A stretch of DNA of 64,000 bases from Calamus simplicifolius (Eukaryota > Streptophyta > Magnoliopsida > Arecales > Arecaceae). Of this stretch, positions 46,951 through 58,240 are shown piece by piece (positions within the stretch are counted from its first letter, which is position 1; every line of letters starts with the position of its first letter). The notes beneath the pieces are model-generated. The model searched no databases. It worked only from the letters and a program-made list of their open reading frames with translations, and was not told where the DNA came from. The stretch lies in contig UESW01001687.1 of the NCBI GenBank assembly GCA_900491605.1, positions 320,336 to 384,335 on the forward strand. Direction: 5' to 3'. The position numbers were made by a program, and so were the translations under genes.

Positions 46951-48298
46951 CATAGCAAAAGTAAAGTACTAGTGTTTTACAAAGCTTTGGCTCTCAAGCT
47001 TGGACAAAAAGTACAACAACTAAGGCCAGGACCACTAGGAACAATGGTCCTTGTTAGGCCCATAGTTTTGAAGACCCACATAGAAACTTTAAGCATAGCT
47101 TAGAGTTGGTCTTATGATGGGTGGGACTCATACAAAGAGAGGTCTACATATATTTGGCTCAGGTCCCCCTCCTTTCATGACTAAAAATTGGAAAGTTGAG
47201 AATGGCCCAACCATCTCTTGTAGAAGGATTTAAAATCATCAAGATTTCCAATACTAACAAAATATGCTATAAACCTTATTCTGCTATTTTACATCATCAT
47301 GATCAATGCTGCTGTCCAAACCCTATTTTATGTCAATTTTATAATAACAATTGAAAACCATAAATAGCTTGATGATAATGACAAAATGATGTCAACAAGC
47401 TTCTTCAATTCTATGTTGTTGTTGGTCCATAAAAGCTTTTGCATTATAAATGGCATGTAGTATAACAATTTTTTAATATAATACAAACAAATTGCTGAAC
47501 AATTTCAAGGGAGAGAAAACAATTGGATAAATTAAGAGTTGGGAGAATAGAAACAAGTCATATGTTAAGTTTTTTGTGATGGTTTGTTACCTATTGGTAG
47601 ATACAAATAAATGATATACTCATTCATTAGCTGTTAGCTGATATTTAACCCTTTATTCTAGAGGAACATTTAAAGTCAAAAAATAATATCATTATAAATA
47701 TCAGAGAAAGGTTATTCATATGGGAAGCAAAATATTGATTGATAAAAGTTATACTCTATGCTAGAAAACTATGTTACACATTTGCAGCTATAAATGACAA
47801 TATTGTTAACATAATTAGCTAAGTTTTGTTTCATATTTTATTTCATTATCGTTACTCATGTAAAATGATTGCAAATTCTAATATTTGTTATGATATTAAT
47901 CTTATTGGTGTTCCTCTTTTTATTTCTGTAAGTTCTTTAAATTATTGATCGACTAATGAAAATGTGAATCATAATGAAAGTATTCAATAAGTGCCATGTA
48001 ACCTACTACCACTCTATACTGCTCCACCTTCTTAGCAACATATTTTGAAGATATTGTTCTTTGTCTGTTTCAAAATGTCACATAATTGACAATTGTTAAG
48101 ATGAAAATATCAATCAGAAAGAGAGTACTCAATGAATGCCATTTAACATACTGCCACTCTTAGCAAATGAAATTTTATAATATTATGGTTGTACACTAAA
48201 GAAGCATTAGCACATGATTCTTAATTTCCTACTTGCATTTTTATCACATAGAAGTTCCATACAGTTCAACTTTGCGAAAAGCATGACATCTTTAATAC
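46951..48298. other. Sequence between copia array and MurG exon 3
   Basis: AT-rich and non-coding. The next MurG exons would be expected here on the minus strand, but I could not find the conserved segment that follows GKPSIL in MurG proteins. No other gene is supported. Confidence 0.5.
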
Positions 48299-48407
48299 CA
48301 GAATTGATGGCTTTCCAGTGGCCAATATCTCAGTGCATGTCATTGCCCCAGCTCGAGAAACAACAACATCAGCAGCTGCATAAGCCAGATCCATCGCATG
48401 CAAGAAC
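48299..48407 (-). pseudogene. MurG-like gene, exon 3
   Basis: Minus-strand exon with acceptor GAAG before 48407 and donor GTATTAAAG after 48299. It encodes FLHAMDLAYAAADVVSRAGA, then MTCTEILATGKPSIL, the UDP-GlcNAc-binding part of the MurG C-terminal domain. Its first base completes the CC left by exon 2 (CCG, Pro), so phase and content agree across 13.9 kb. The family usually has three hydrophobic residues between the Asp and the Ser/Cys-Arg (DVVVCR type); here there are two, which points to a one-codon deletion. The exons that should follow are not seen. Confidence 0.82.
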
Positions 48408-49233
48408 CTTCACATTAAAAGAGCAAATTTAATTACACTAAAAAAACAATTATATGCATACACTAGAAGTTAATATACAGTTGAGATCAGCATTGATTAC
48501 AATGTACACTTGTGAATCTCAAGAACTTGGTGGAAAACTACAAGCAGCAAATTGAATAAAGTTGCAACAGCATTTAGCCATGAATTTAAACCAAAAGACT
48601 AATCTCTCTCTCTCTCTCTCTCTCTATTTATCTATCTCTATCTGCACACACGTGTGCACTTGTGTTACCATCTCCTAAGATAAAAAAAAGGCCATAGTAT
48701 TGGAGTGGGCTAAATGAAATGGGCAAGTGATTCATAGGAGTTATCTGATAGCCACAGGCATCTGAAACTTGAAAAAAAAAGAATAAATTAGAAGACAGCA
48801 CGGAAAGCTAGCAATGCTGTATGAATTTCAAACTTGGGCATTAAAAAGGTTCTGAAAACATGAAATAAGTGTGGGAGACATTAAGGTGAATTTCCCTTGT
48901 GTTATTCCAATAGGTCAACATGCAATTCCGTTGCAGAAGCATCTTTTGCAAGCACCAGAAGCAAGCAATTAATGGATCATATTTCTTGAGCTGAAGTTTT
49001 TCATAAAGTAGTTTGCTATGTGATTAAAATAAAATTAGGCTGTTGAGATAAATTGTCTTAACTGCAAGGACTTGCTAATCATTTTAAAAACTTTGCCAAA
49101 GGTAAGAATCAATTTTATCTAGTGATTAAGATTAGCATCAACTGCAAGTTTCTATTTGGCAATACAGGAATGGCAAGGTTCCAATAAAGTTGAGAAATTT
49201 ACTCAGCTTTCTCCTAGAATCTTATAGATATCA
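48408..49233. other. MurG intron 2, left part
   Basis: AT-rich intron sequence with a (CT)n microsatellite at about 48602-48628. Its last five bases with the next ones, GGAAC (49234-49238), form the target duplication of the Tekay element. Confidence 0.6.
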
Positions 49234-49238
49234 GGAAC

Positions 49239-51298
49239 TGTCACGCCCTAGACCCTATATTGGATCTAGGGGTGGCAACCCGCCGCATGCCTGGCATGCA
49301 AGGCGTCCCAAAATATAACATTTAATACAAGAAGGGGTAATAACTATATATCGTCCAATTTAAATGGTTCTTAATACAAACCATAATCATAGGTTTTAGA
49401 CTACATGCCCATCATACATAAGTCACTGGGGTTACAATAAAATGTTGGATCTTAGTTTCCTCTGAATGAAGCTCCAACTACCCCATATCCCATTCTTCAG
49501 TCTTGTGGCTCTGGAAAAACATTGTAAGATTTATATGAGCTTACACTCAATAAGTAAACCTACTATTATATAATCATTTCGTCAAGATATTATCAAACCA
49601 CGTTAATGTATAAAACTTTCAATTTCAAATACATTCATCATGTTATCAAAACATGTATCATCAGCTCAAATAATTTTGAAAGCTTAATTATACAATAAAT
49701 GCTGAAATATGCAATGTAAACAAACTCATTGTATTCATATAATTATTATTTCCTTATGTGTCCCACGGCCCTACAACACCCATATGGTGTATCACTCTTT
49801 AATGTCCCCTAAGAGGAAGGGTCCTGGTACCAGCGTTATGCCATATATCATAATCAATCACAACACATCCTTTAGATGTGTGTGCGTTATGCAATATATC
49901 AATCACATCACATCCTCTAGATGTGTGTCCTCCACATATCTCCTCCCGTGAAGATGGATCCCGTATCACTTGGCATTTCACCTCATTTCACATCATATGA
50001 GAACCGCGACGACATATCATCATCATATTTGCATGTAGCACATCATGCATCATCATGAGCATAAGCTCCTCATATCACATATACAGTGGTTTGTACATTC
50101 ATAGCATAAAAATACATCAATAATACCAGTATATTTTGCAAAGCCAAATAATCACATCATTCAATTTTTGCACATTTATAATCCATTACTTTGCAAAATA
50201 TTAGTAATCACATATAATTATAACAGATACCCAATTGTATAACAAAATTCCATTTTGTCTTATTTTTCCAAATAATGCAATATATCCATAATTTTTATAT
50301 TCTAATAAATTATAAAAATTATAATAAATGGCTTACTTACCTCAGTACGCTAATTCCAAACTGTAAATCAGCTATGTGGACATCTGGTTACCTACAGCAT
50401 TAATTTCCACAATTAAATCTCAAAAATTGGAATAATGAAGCATCCCCTAAGGTCTACCAGTCTAATCCTGGGCCCAACTTTGGGCTCGAATATCTCCAAT
50501 ATATAAGCCCGAATGGGAAATAAAAATATCCCAAAACTAGAATCAACGCCGAATCGGGCCATATTTTTATTTCTCATTCCCGGCCCAATACAGGGCCCAA
50601 AACGCAGCCCCAAAACAGCTCACGAGCCGGCCCAATAGGGCCCAAAGGGACGGCCCGGCCCGCTGAGCCGTCTCCCTCCTCCCGCCTCCCCTGTTTCACC
50701 CGAAACAGGGGAAGCGAGTGCCGGCGGCCAGGGCCGCCCGGCCTTCCGGGGCCCCGGCCATCGTCGACCGGCCCGAGCCGGCCGCCACCGCGGCCGAGCT
50801 CCCCTTCTCTCTCTTTCTCCCCATTTCTCTCTCTTCTTCCGCACGGCACGACCGTGCCGGTGGCACGGCCGGCCACGGCCGGCCGGATCCTCACCGGACG
50901 GTCGCCCGCCGCCGGTGAGGTCCTGGCCGCGCCCAGGCCCGGCGAGGCATCGGGCACTCCGCCGGGCCCGAACCAAGCCGTGAACCGGCTTGGTTCTCCC
51001 CTCTCTCTCTCTCTCTCTTCTCTCTGTGATTCTCTCTCTCTCCCCTTACCTGTGGCCGGCGGGGGGAAGCTTGCGGAGGAGGGGTGCTCCCCCCTCCTTA
51101 TATAGTGGCGAGGGGAGGGTTATCCCCTCCCCTGTACCCATGTGAAGGGGGCGCGTCGGCGCCCCCTTCCTTGACTGGCTGCGGCGCCCCCTGCCGCAGC
51201 CGTCAACAATGGCGGAGGAAGGGGGCGGCGCCCCCCTTCCTCCGTCAACAATGGCGGATCCTCACCTGTGAGGATCCGCACAAGAACAGGGGCTCACA
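49239..51298 (-). mobile_element. Tekay 3' LTR
   Basis: 2,060 bp. On the plus strand it starts TGTCACGCCCTAGACCC and ends GGGGCTCACA. It has a GC-rich, CpG-dense block at about 50570-51290 with CT runs. A TATATAAGG TATA box on the minus strand lies at 51104-51096. Confidence 0.9.
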
Positions 51299-54200
51299 TT
51301 CTCCCTCCTTATAAAAATTTCGGCCTCGAAATTGGTGTACTTCAAATAACATTTAGAATCCAAAGCTTTGATCATATGATTAATCTTCTTTCCATTTACA
51401 TATGTTATGTTACAAACAATTGAGGATATTTCTTTAATTTCTTCCTCAAGCTCCCAAGTAGCTTCCCTCTCAGAATGGTTACTCCACTGAACCTTGACAT
51501 AAGGAATGCTACGCCGTCTTAAAACTTGATCCTTGCGGTCCACAATACGCACAGGATGCTCCTCATACGTTAGATCCTTCCTTAACTGCATGGGCTCAAA
51601 CTGTATCACATGGCTGGGGTCAGGAATGTACTTTCTCAACATAGATACATGAAATACATTGTGTACCCCAGAGAGTGCCGGAGGTAATGCCAGGCTATAA
51701 GCCACCTCCCCTACTTTGCTCAGAATCTCAAATGGTCCAATGTATCGTGGACTCAGTTTACCTCTAATCCCAAATCTCATCACATTTTTGGTTGGTGATA
51801 TCTTCAAGAAGACATGATCTCCAATTTGAAATTCTAGCTCCCTTCTTCTCACATCAGCATAGCTCTTCTGTCGGCTCTGAGCTGTGCGGAGTCGTCCCTT
51901 GATCAGTTGCACCTTCTCTACTGTCTGTCGAATCAGCTCAGGGCCCAACAATTTTCTCTCCCCCACATCATCCCAACATAAGGGAGATCTGCATTTTCTA
52001 CCATACAAGGCCTCAAATGGAGCCATCTGGATACTGGCCTGGTAGCTGTTATTGTAAGCAAATTCCACTAAAGATAAGTGGTTGTCCCAAGCACCACCCA
52101 AGTCCATCACACAGGCTCGCAACATGTCCTCCAGGGTCTGTATGGTTCTCTCAGACTGCCCATCTGTCTGGGGATGGAAGGCTGTGCTGAAGTTCAATTT
52201 GGTCCCCAGAGCTCTATGAAGACTCTTCCAGAATTGGGACACAAACCTAGTATCCCTATCTGATACAATAGATACGGGAATACCATGAAGCCTCACAATT
52301 TGCTCAATATACATGTTGGCCAATCTCTCACTGAGATCCCAACTCTGAATGGCAGGAAATGGGCTGACTTCGTCAATCTGTCTACAATGACCCATACCGC
52401 ATCATTGTTCCGAGGGGTCTTAGGCAGACCAGTCACGAAGTCCATAGTGATCTTCTCCCATTTCCATTGTGGAATCATCAGAGATTGAAGGGGTCCCGCA
52501 GGCCTTTGATGCTCAGCCTTCACTTGCTGACATACCAAACATTTGGCTACATACTGAGCAATCTCGCTCTTCATTCCTTTCCACCAAAAGTTTTCTTTTA
52601 GGTCCTTGTACATCTTGGTACCTCCTGGGTGCACCGTGTAAGGAGAATAGTGGGCCTCCTTCAGAATCTCTGCTCTTAGTTCCACCACATTTGGCACACA
52701 GAGCCTACCATCAAATCTCAGGGATCCATCCTCCATTATAGTAAATTCATTCTGAACCCCTGACTTCACGGCTTCTTTAATCTTTTGCAGGTCCAAGTCT
52801 TCTTTCTGGGAGGACTTGATCCTGTCTAACAGAGTTGGTTGGAGTACAAGTGCTGCTACAAGCCCATCGGACCGTTGTACTCGCAATCCAACCTCCAGCT
52901 TCTCAAGATCCCTCTGGATGTGAGGCTGAGAGGTGATCATAGAAGCTAACTCCGAGGAGGACTTCCTACTCAAGGCATCAGCTACCACATTGGCCTTCCC
53001 TGGATGATAGTGCAGGTTCAGGTCATAATCTTTTAGTAGCTCCATCCACCTCCTTTGCCTCAAGTTTAACTCCTTCTGAGTGAAGATGTACTTCAGACTT
53101 TTGTGGTCTGTGTACACATCACATGCTTCTCCATATAGATAATGCCGCCAGATCTTTAAGGCAAAAATTACAGCAGCCAACTCCAGGTCATGAGTAGGAT
53201 AATTTTGCTCGTATGGCTTTAGCTGTCTGGAGGCATAAGCTATCACCTTCTCATTTTGCATCAGAACACATCCCAATCCCTTCCGAGAAGCATCCGTGTA
53301 TAGAGTGAATCCTCCAGATCCTGACGGAAGGGTAAGGACGGGGGCTGACACTAGGCGTTGTTTCAGCTCCTGGAAACTTCTCTCACACTCCTCAGTCCAG
53401 TCAAACTTCGCTTGCTTTTGGGTCAAGCGAGTCAGGGGTAGAGCAATGCGAGAAAAGCCCTCCACGAATCTGCGATAATATCCAGCCAGCCCTACGAAGC
53501 TTCTGACTTCAGATACATTGGAAGGTCGACTCCAATTTACAACTGCCTCAATCTTCTTTGGGTCCACAGTTATGCCATTTTTAGATATTACGTGACCCAA
53601 GAATGATACTTGGCTCAACCAGAAGTCACATTTCTGCAACTTGGCATAAAGCTTTTTCTCCCGAAGGGTTTGCAGAACAATCTTCAGGTGGTCCATATGC
53701 TCCTCCTGGCTTTTAGAATACACCAGGATGTCATCAATGAACACCACCACAAACTGGTCTAAGTATGGCTTAAAGATTCTGTTCATCAAGTCCATGAATG
53801 CTGCCGGGGCATTAGTTAACCCAAACGGCATCACCAAGAACTCGTAGTGGCCATACCTAGTCCTGAATGCTGTCTTAGGCACATCTCCAGCCTGGACCTT
53901 GAGTTGATGGTATCCTGACCGAAGGTCAATCTTCGAGAATACCCGAGCTCCTTGGAGTTGATCGAACAGATCATCGATCCTCGGCAAGGGATACTTGTTC
54001 CGCACTGTTACCTTATTGATTTCTCGGTAATCAATGCAGAGCCGAAGACTCCCATCTTTCTTTTTGACAAATAATACTGGAGCACCCCAAGGAGAGACAC
54101 TCGGTCTGATAAATCCCCGGTCTAGGAGCTCTTGCAATTGGTTCTTCAACTCTTTTAGTTCAGCTGGGGCCATACGATAAGGGGCCTTGGATATAGGTCC

Positions 54201-54787
54201 AGTGCCAGGGACCAAATCAATGGTGAACTCCACTTCCCGGTCTGGAGGCAATTCGGTCAAATCATCCGGGAAGACGTCAGGAAACTCCATAGCCACTGGA
54301 ATATCCTCCAACTTCACCTCTTCCTGCTGAAGGTCCTTGACCACAGCAAGAAACCCTTGGCCACCTTTCATCAAGTATTTGGCAGCCCGCAGTGCTGATA
54401 CAAACACTGAGGCCAGGTGTTCCTGGCTTCCAGTAAAACTGAATTCAGGCTGATTAGGGATTTTGAAGATCACCATTTTCCTGAAACAGTCTACCGAAGC
54501 ATGATAGGAGGCCAACCAGTCCATCCCAAGGATAACATCAAAGGACTTTAGTGGAAGGACGATTAGATCAGCCTCCAGCCTCTTGTCGCCCACGTTGATC
54601 TGGCAGGATCTGCATACAGACTCCACCCTCATAACATCTCCATTTGGGAATGCAATGAGCAACTCTTGTTCTAGGGGAACGGGTGTCAACGATGCATTAT
54701 TGGCAAGATAAGCATCAGATATAAACGAATGCGTGGCACCCGGATCTACTAAAGTCTGAGCATAAGTGTTGCCTACTTTAATTGTCC
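51262..54787 (-). pseudogene. Tekay pol: protease, RT, RNase H, integrase, chromodomain (one frameshift)
   Basis: From the putative acceptor at 54787: protease with DPGATHSFIS at 54746-54729 (Pro where retroviral-type enzymes have Ser/Thr) and VILGMDWLASYHA. RT has LFVKKKDGSLRLCIDYREIN, KIDLRSGYHQLKV and catalytic FIDDILVYSK near 53740. RNase H has FTLYTDASRKGLGCVL and VYTDHKSLKYIF; the linker is HPGKANVVADALSRK. Integrase has HPGGTKMYKDL, CLVCQQVKAEHQ, MDFVTGLP and, after a frameshift near 52330, HGIPVSIVSDRDTRF, HPQTDGQSERTIQTLEDMLR. GPY/F-like GPFEILSKVGEVAY and a chromodomain-like end (EHPVRIVDRKDQVLRRR, VQWSNHSEREATWELEEE) follow. The frame stays open into the LTR to 51262. Confidence 0.92.
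51299..51312 (-). promoter_or_regulatory. Tekay polypurine tract
   Basis: ATAAGGAGGGAGAA on the minus strand, immediately upstream of the 3' LTR start (TGTGAGCCCC). Confidence 0.8.
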
Positions 54788-54908
54788 CTGATCACAAAGT
54801 TTAGTTGTCTTAGATGTCATATAGCGGATCCTATTTATCCTTCATGATCAATGCATTATATCGCATATGAACAAATAATCTTAAAGGGTACTTAGGTAAC
54901 AGGTATAC
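54788..54908 (-). other. Candidate 121-bp intron between Tekay gag and protease
   Basis: On the minus strand the gag frame reads VVAG, then GTATACCT...TGATCAG, then continues as GTIKVGNTYAQ of the protease. Unspliced, a TAA follows within five codons. Removing 54908-54788 keeps the reading frame open from gag zinc knuckles to protease. Donor GTATAC and acceptor ATCAG are acceptable, and the segment is AT-rich like an intron. A plain AT-rich insertion is the alternative. Confidence 0.5.
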
Positions 54909-56057
54909 CTGCCACAACGGAGTTTGAAGCGGCAGCATCCTGTTGGGTGAGGGTGAAGACCCTTCCCTGGGTCCTCGGCTGCTGCGGCTGGTTCATCCCA
55001 AGATTTGGAGAAGACAGCTGATCCCTCCGAAGGGGACAAGTGGCCATCTTGTGATCCACTTTCCCACATATGAAGCAGGCACCTCTCGGCCCACGGCACT
55101 GCCTGCCCGGGTGGAAGTTCCCGCAGTGAGGGCAACGGGTCTCCTTACCCTTCGGTCCTGTGGGGGGCTGATATGTATCTTTCTTCTTAGCCTGCCCCGA
55201 AGACTGGCCCGAAGGAGACCCCTTCCTCTTCCTCTTTAGCTCCCACTCCTTCTGGTTCCTATTCATGTCTCTTTCGATCACCAGGGCTTTGCTCACTACA
55301 GCACAATATGTGGAGAGTTCAAATGCATTGACTGCTTGCCTCAGTTTGGGTCGCAGTCCTTCAGTGAACCTGGTGATCTTGGCTCTCTCAGTGGTCACTA
55401 TTTCCGGAGCAAACCGGGCTAGCCTAGTGAACTCGGCTTCGTACTGGGCCACAGAGAGATTCTTCTGTTCCAGCTCCAGAAACTCAGACTCCATCTGTCT
55501 TTGCACACTACTGGGAAAGTATTTGTTGAAAAAGGTCTCCTTGAACTCCCTCCAGGAAATAGCCTGTCCACCCAATCGCTGCTCCATATGCAACCACCAA
55601 TCATATGCCTCCCCTTGAAGGAGGTAGGTGGCAAATCTAATCCGCTCCTCCTGGCTACCATGGGCCATGAAGCCTTCTCCATCTCCCTCATCCATCCCTC
55701 AGCATCAGCGGGTTGGTGGATCCAGAGAAGGGAGCAGGGGCTAAGCTCTTAAACTCAGCAAAGCTCCGACCCCCTCCTTGCCAGGGTTGCGGCGGAGCGG
55801 ACTGGTGGTTCAGGTTCGACTCGCGGGTTTTGCTGAGTAGGAGGGCCGGGCTGAGCAGGCACCACTTGTTGGATCTGCTGCATAGCCTGCACCATTTCCA
55901 CAAGGGCCTGAAGTATCTCAGTCTGGCGCTGTTGCTGGCCATTACCAGCCACATTAATGGAACCAGAGCCTCCAGAAGTTTGCTGGCCTCCCTGCTGGCC
56001 AGAGTCACCAGCCTGGGAACCTCCAACTTGTCGCATACTTCTGGTGTGACGAGGCAT
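54892..56057 (-). pseudogene. Tekay gag, two frameshifts near the N-terminal third
   Basis: Starts MPRHTRSMRQVGG at 56057, with a Gln/Gly-rich N-terminus (EILQALVEMVQAMQQIQQ). Frame changes occur near 55760 and 55690, between three overlapping open pieces. The last, 55695-54892, has RIRFATYLLQGEAYDWW, SWREFKETFFNKYFPSSVQ, FLELEQKNLSVAQYEAEF, FTEGLRPKLR and two zinc knuckles: CPHCGNFHPGRQC, then CFICGKVDHKMATC. Gag makes the particle shell and binds RNA. Its end is the candidate intron donor at 54908. Confidence 0.9.
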
Positions 56058-56208
56058 GACTATTCCCTGCCAAGTTTGGTTCCAATCTCTTAAGTTTTCA
56101 AAACATATTTATTAGAAAAAATTTATCTTCTTAGAGTTGTTACCCTCCCAGTGTCATCCTACTGTTTTGCCTAGTGTCATCTTATGTTTGTCCCTAAGGT
56201 CAAACCTA

Positions 56209-56221
56209 GGCTCTGATACCA
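56209..56221 (-). promoter_or_regulatory. Tekay primer binding site (initiator Met tRNA)
   Basis: TGGTATCAGAGCC on the minus strand, seven bases after the 5' LTR end (CGTGACA, then GCTTCTG). Confidence 0.9.
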
Positions 56222-56228
56222 CAGAAGC

Positions 56229-58235
56229 TGTCACGCCCCAGACCCTATATTGGATCTAGGGGTGGCAACCCGCCGCATGCCTGGCATGCAAGGCGTCCCG
56301 AAATATAACATTTAATACAAGAAGGGGTAATAACTATATATCATCCAATTTAAATGGTTCTTAATACAAACCATAATCATAGGTTTTAGGCTACATGCCC
56401 ATCATACATAAGTCACTGGGGTTACAACAAAATGTTGGATCTTAGTTTCCTCTGAATGAAGCTCCAACTACCCCAGATCCCATTCTTCAGTCCTGTGGCT
56501 CTGAAAAAATTGTAAGATTTATATGAGCTTACACTCAATAAGTAAGCCTACTATTATATAATCATTTCGTCAAGATATTATCAAACCACATTATGTATAA
56601 AACTTCCAATTTCAAATACATTCATCATGTTATCAAAACATGTATATCATCAGCTCAAATAATTTTGGAAGCTTAATTATACAATAAATGCTAAATATGC
56701 AATGTAAACAAACCACTGTATTCATATAATTATTATTTCCTTATGTGTCCCACGGCCCTACAACACCCATCTGGTGTATCACTCTTTAATGTCCCCTAAG
56801 AGGAAGGGTCCTGGTACCAGCGTTATGCCATATATCATAATCAATCACAACACATCCTCTAGATGTGTGTGCGTTATGCAATATATCAATCACATCACAT
56901 CCTCTAGATGTGTGTCCTCCACATATCTCCCTGTGAGATGGGTCCCGTATCACTTGGCATTTCACATCATTTCACATCATATGAGAACCGCGGCGACACA
57001 TATCATCATCATATTTGCATGTAGCACATCATGCATCATCATGAGCATAAGCTCCTCATATCACATATACAGTGGTTTGTACATTCACAGCATAAAATAC
57101 ATCAATAATACCAGTATATTTTGCAAAGCCAAAATAATCACATCATTCAATTTTTGCACATTTATAATCCATTACTTTGCAAAATATTAGTAATCACATA
57201 TAATTATAACAGATACCCAATTGTATAACAAAATTCCATTTTGTCTTATTTTTCAAATAATGCAATATATCCATAATTTTCATATTCTAATAAATTATAA
57301 AAATTATAATAAATGGCTTACTTACCTCAGTACGCTAATTCCAAACTGTAAATCAGCTATGTGGACATCTGGTTACCTACAGCATTAATTTCCACAATTA
57401 AATCTCAAAAATTGAAATAATGAAGCATCCCCTAAGGTCTACCCAGTCTAATCCTGGGCCCAACTTTGGGCTCGAATATCTCCCAATATATAAGCCCGAA
57501 TGGGGAAATAAAAATATCCGAGAAACTAGAATCAACGCCGAATCGGGCCATATTTTTATTTCTCCATTCCGGCCCAATACAGGGCCCAAATAGCCCCAAA
57601 AGCTCGCAAGCCGGCCCAATAGGGCCCAAAGGGGGATGGCCCGCCCGCTCCGTCTCCCTCCTCCCGCCTCCCCTGTTTCACCCGAAACAGGGGAAGCGAG
57701 TGCAGGCGGCCAGGGCCGCCGCCGGCCTCGGGGGCCCGGCCGCCGTCGACGGCCCAGCCGGTCGCCGCCGCGGCCGAGCTCCCCTTCTCTCTCTTTCTCC
57801 CCATTTCTCTCTCGTTCTTCGGCACGGCACGATCCGTGCCGGTGGCACGGCCGCCACACGGCCGGCTGGATCCTCACCGGACGTCGCCGCCGCCGGTGAG
57901 GTCCCTGGCCGCGCCCAGGCCCGGCGAGGCGACGACCACTCCGGGCCGAACCAAGCAGTGAACCGGCTTGGTTTCTCCCCTCTCTCTCTCTCTCAATCTC
58001 TCTGTGATTCTCTCTCTCTACCTGTGGCCGGCGCCGAAGGAATGCTTGCGGAGAAGGAGGGGTGCTCCCCCCCTCCTTATATAGTGGCGAGGGGAGGGTT
58101 ATCCCCTCCCTGTACCCATGTGAAGGGGGCGCGTCGGCGCTCCCTTTCCTTGACTGGCTGCGGCGCCCCCCTTCCTCCGTCAACAATGGCGAATCCTCAT
58201 CATGTGAGGATCCGTCGTAAGAACAGGGGCTCACA
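56229..58235 (-). mobile_element. Tekay 5' LTR
   Basis: 2,007 bp. It is close to the 3' LTR but with small indels, chiefly shorter GC-rich and CT-rich stretches. TATA box TATATAAGG on the minus strand at 58083-58075. Long open frames here (for example 58234-57398) are by-products of GC-rich sequence. Confidence 0.9.
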
Positions 58236-58240
58236 GGAAC

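Larger units (their letters stand above)
49239..58235 (-). mobile_element. Tekay/Del-type Ty3/gypsy chromovirus, nearly complete, TSD GGAAC
   Basis: 8,997 bp between identical GGAAC at 49234-49238 and 58236-58240. It is transcribed leftward: 5' LTR 56229-58235, PBS 56221-56209, gag, protease, RT, RNase H, integrase, chromodomain, polypurine tract 51312-51299 and 3' LTR 49239-51298. It lies in the same orientation as the host MurG-like gene, inside intron 2. The LTRs look alike over most of their length, so insertion seems fairly recent, but frameshifts in gag and integrase make this copy non-autonomous. Confidence 0.92.

Noticed and set aside
50574..50976. Overlapping GC-rich open frames in the Tekay 3' LTR
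   Set aside because: Same region and cause as in the 5' LTR; no domain and no start context.
57398..58234. 278-residue open frame on the minus strand (and 268 residues on the plus strand) in the Tekay 5' LTR
   Set aside because: It lies wholly in the GC-rich LTR, the composition is Pro/Arg/Gly low-complexity, both strands are open, and the other LTR does not keep it intact. It is a by-product of base composition.
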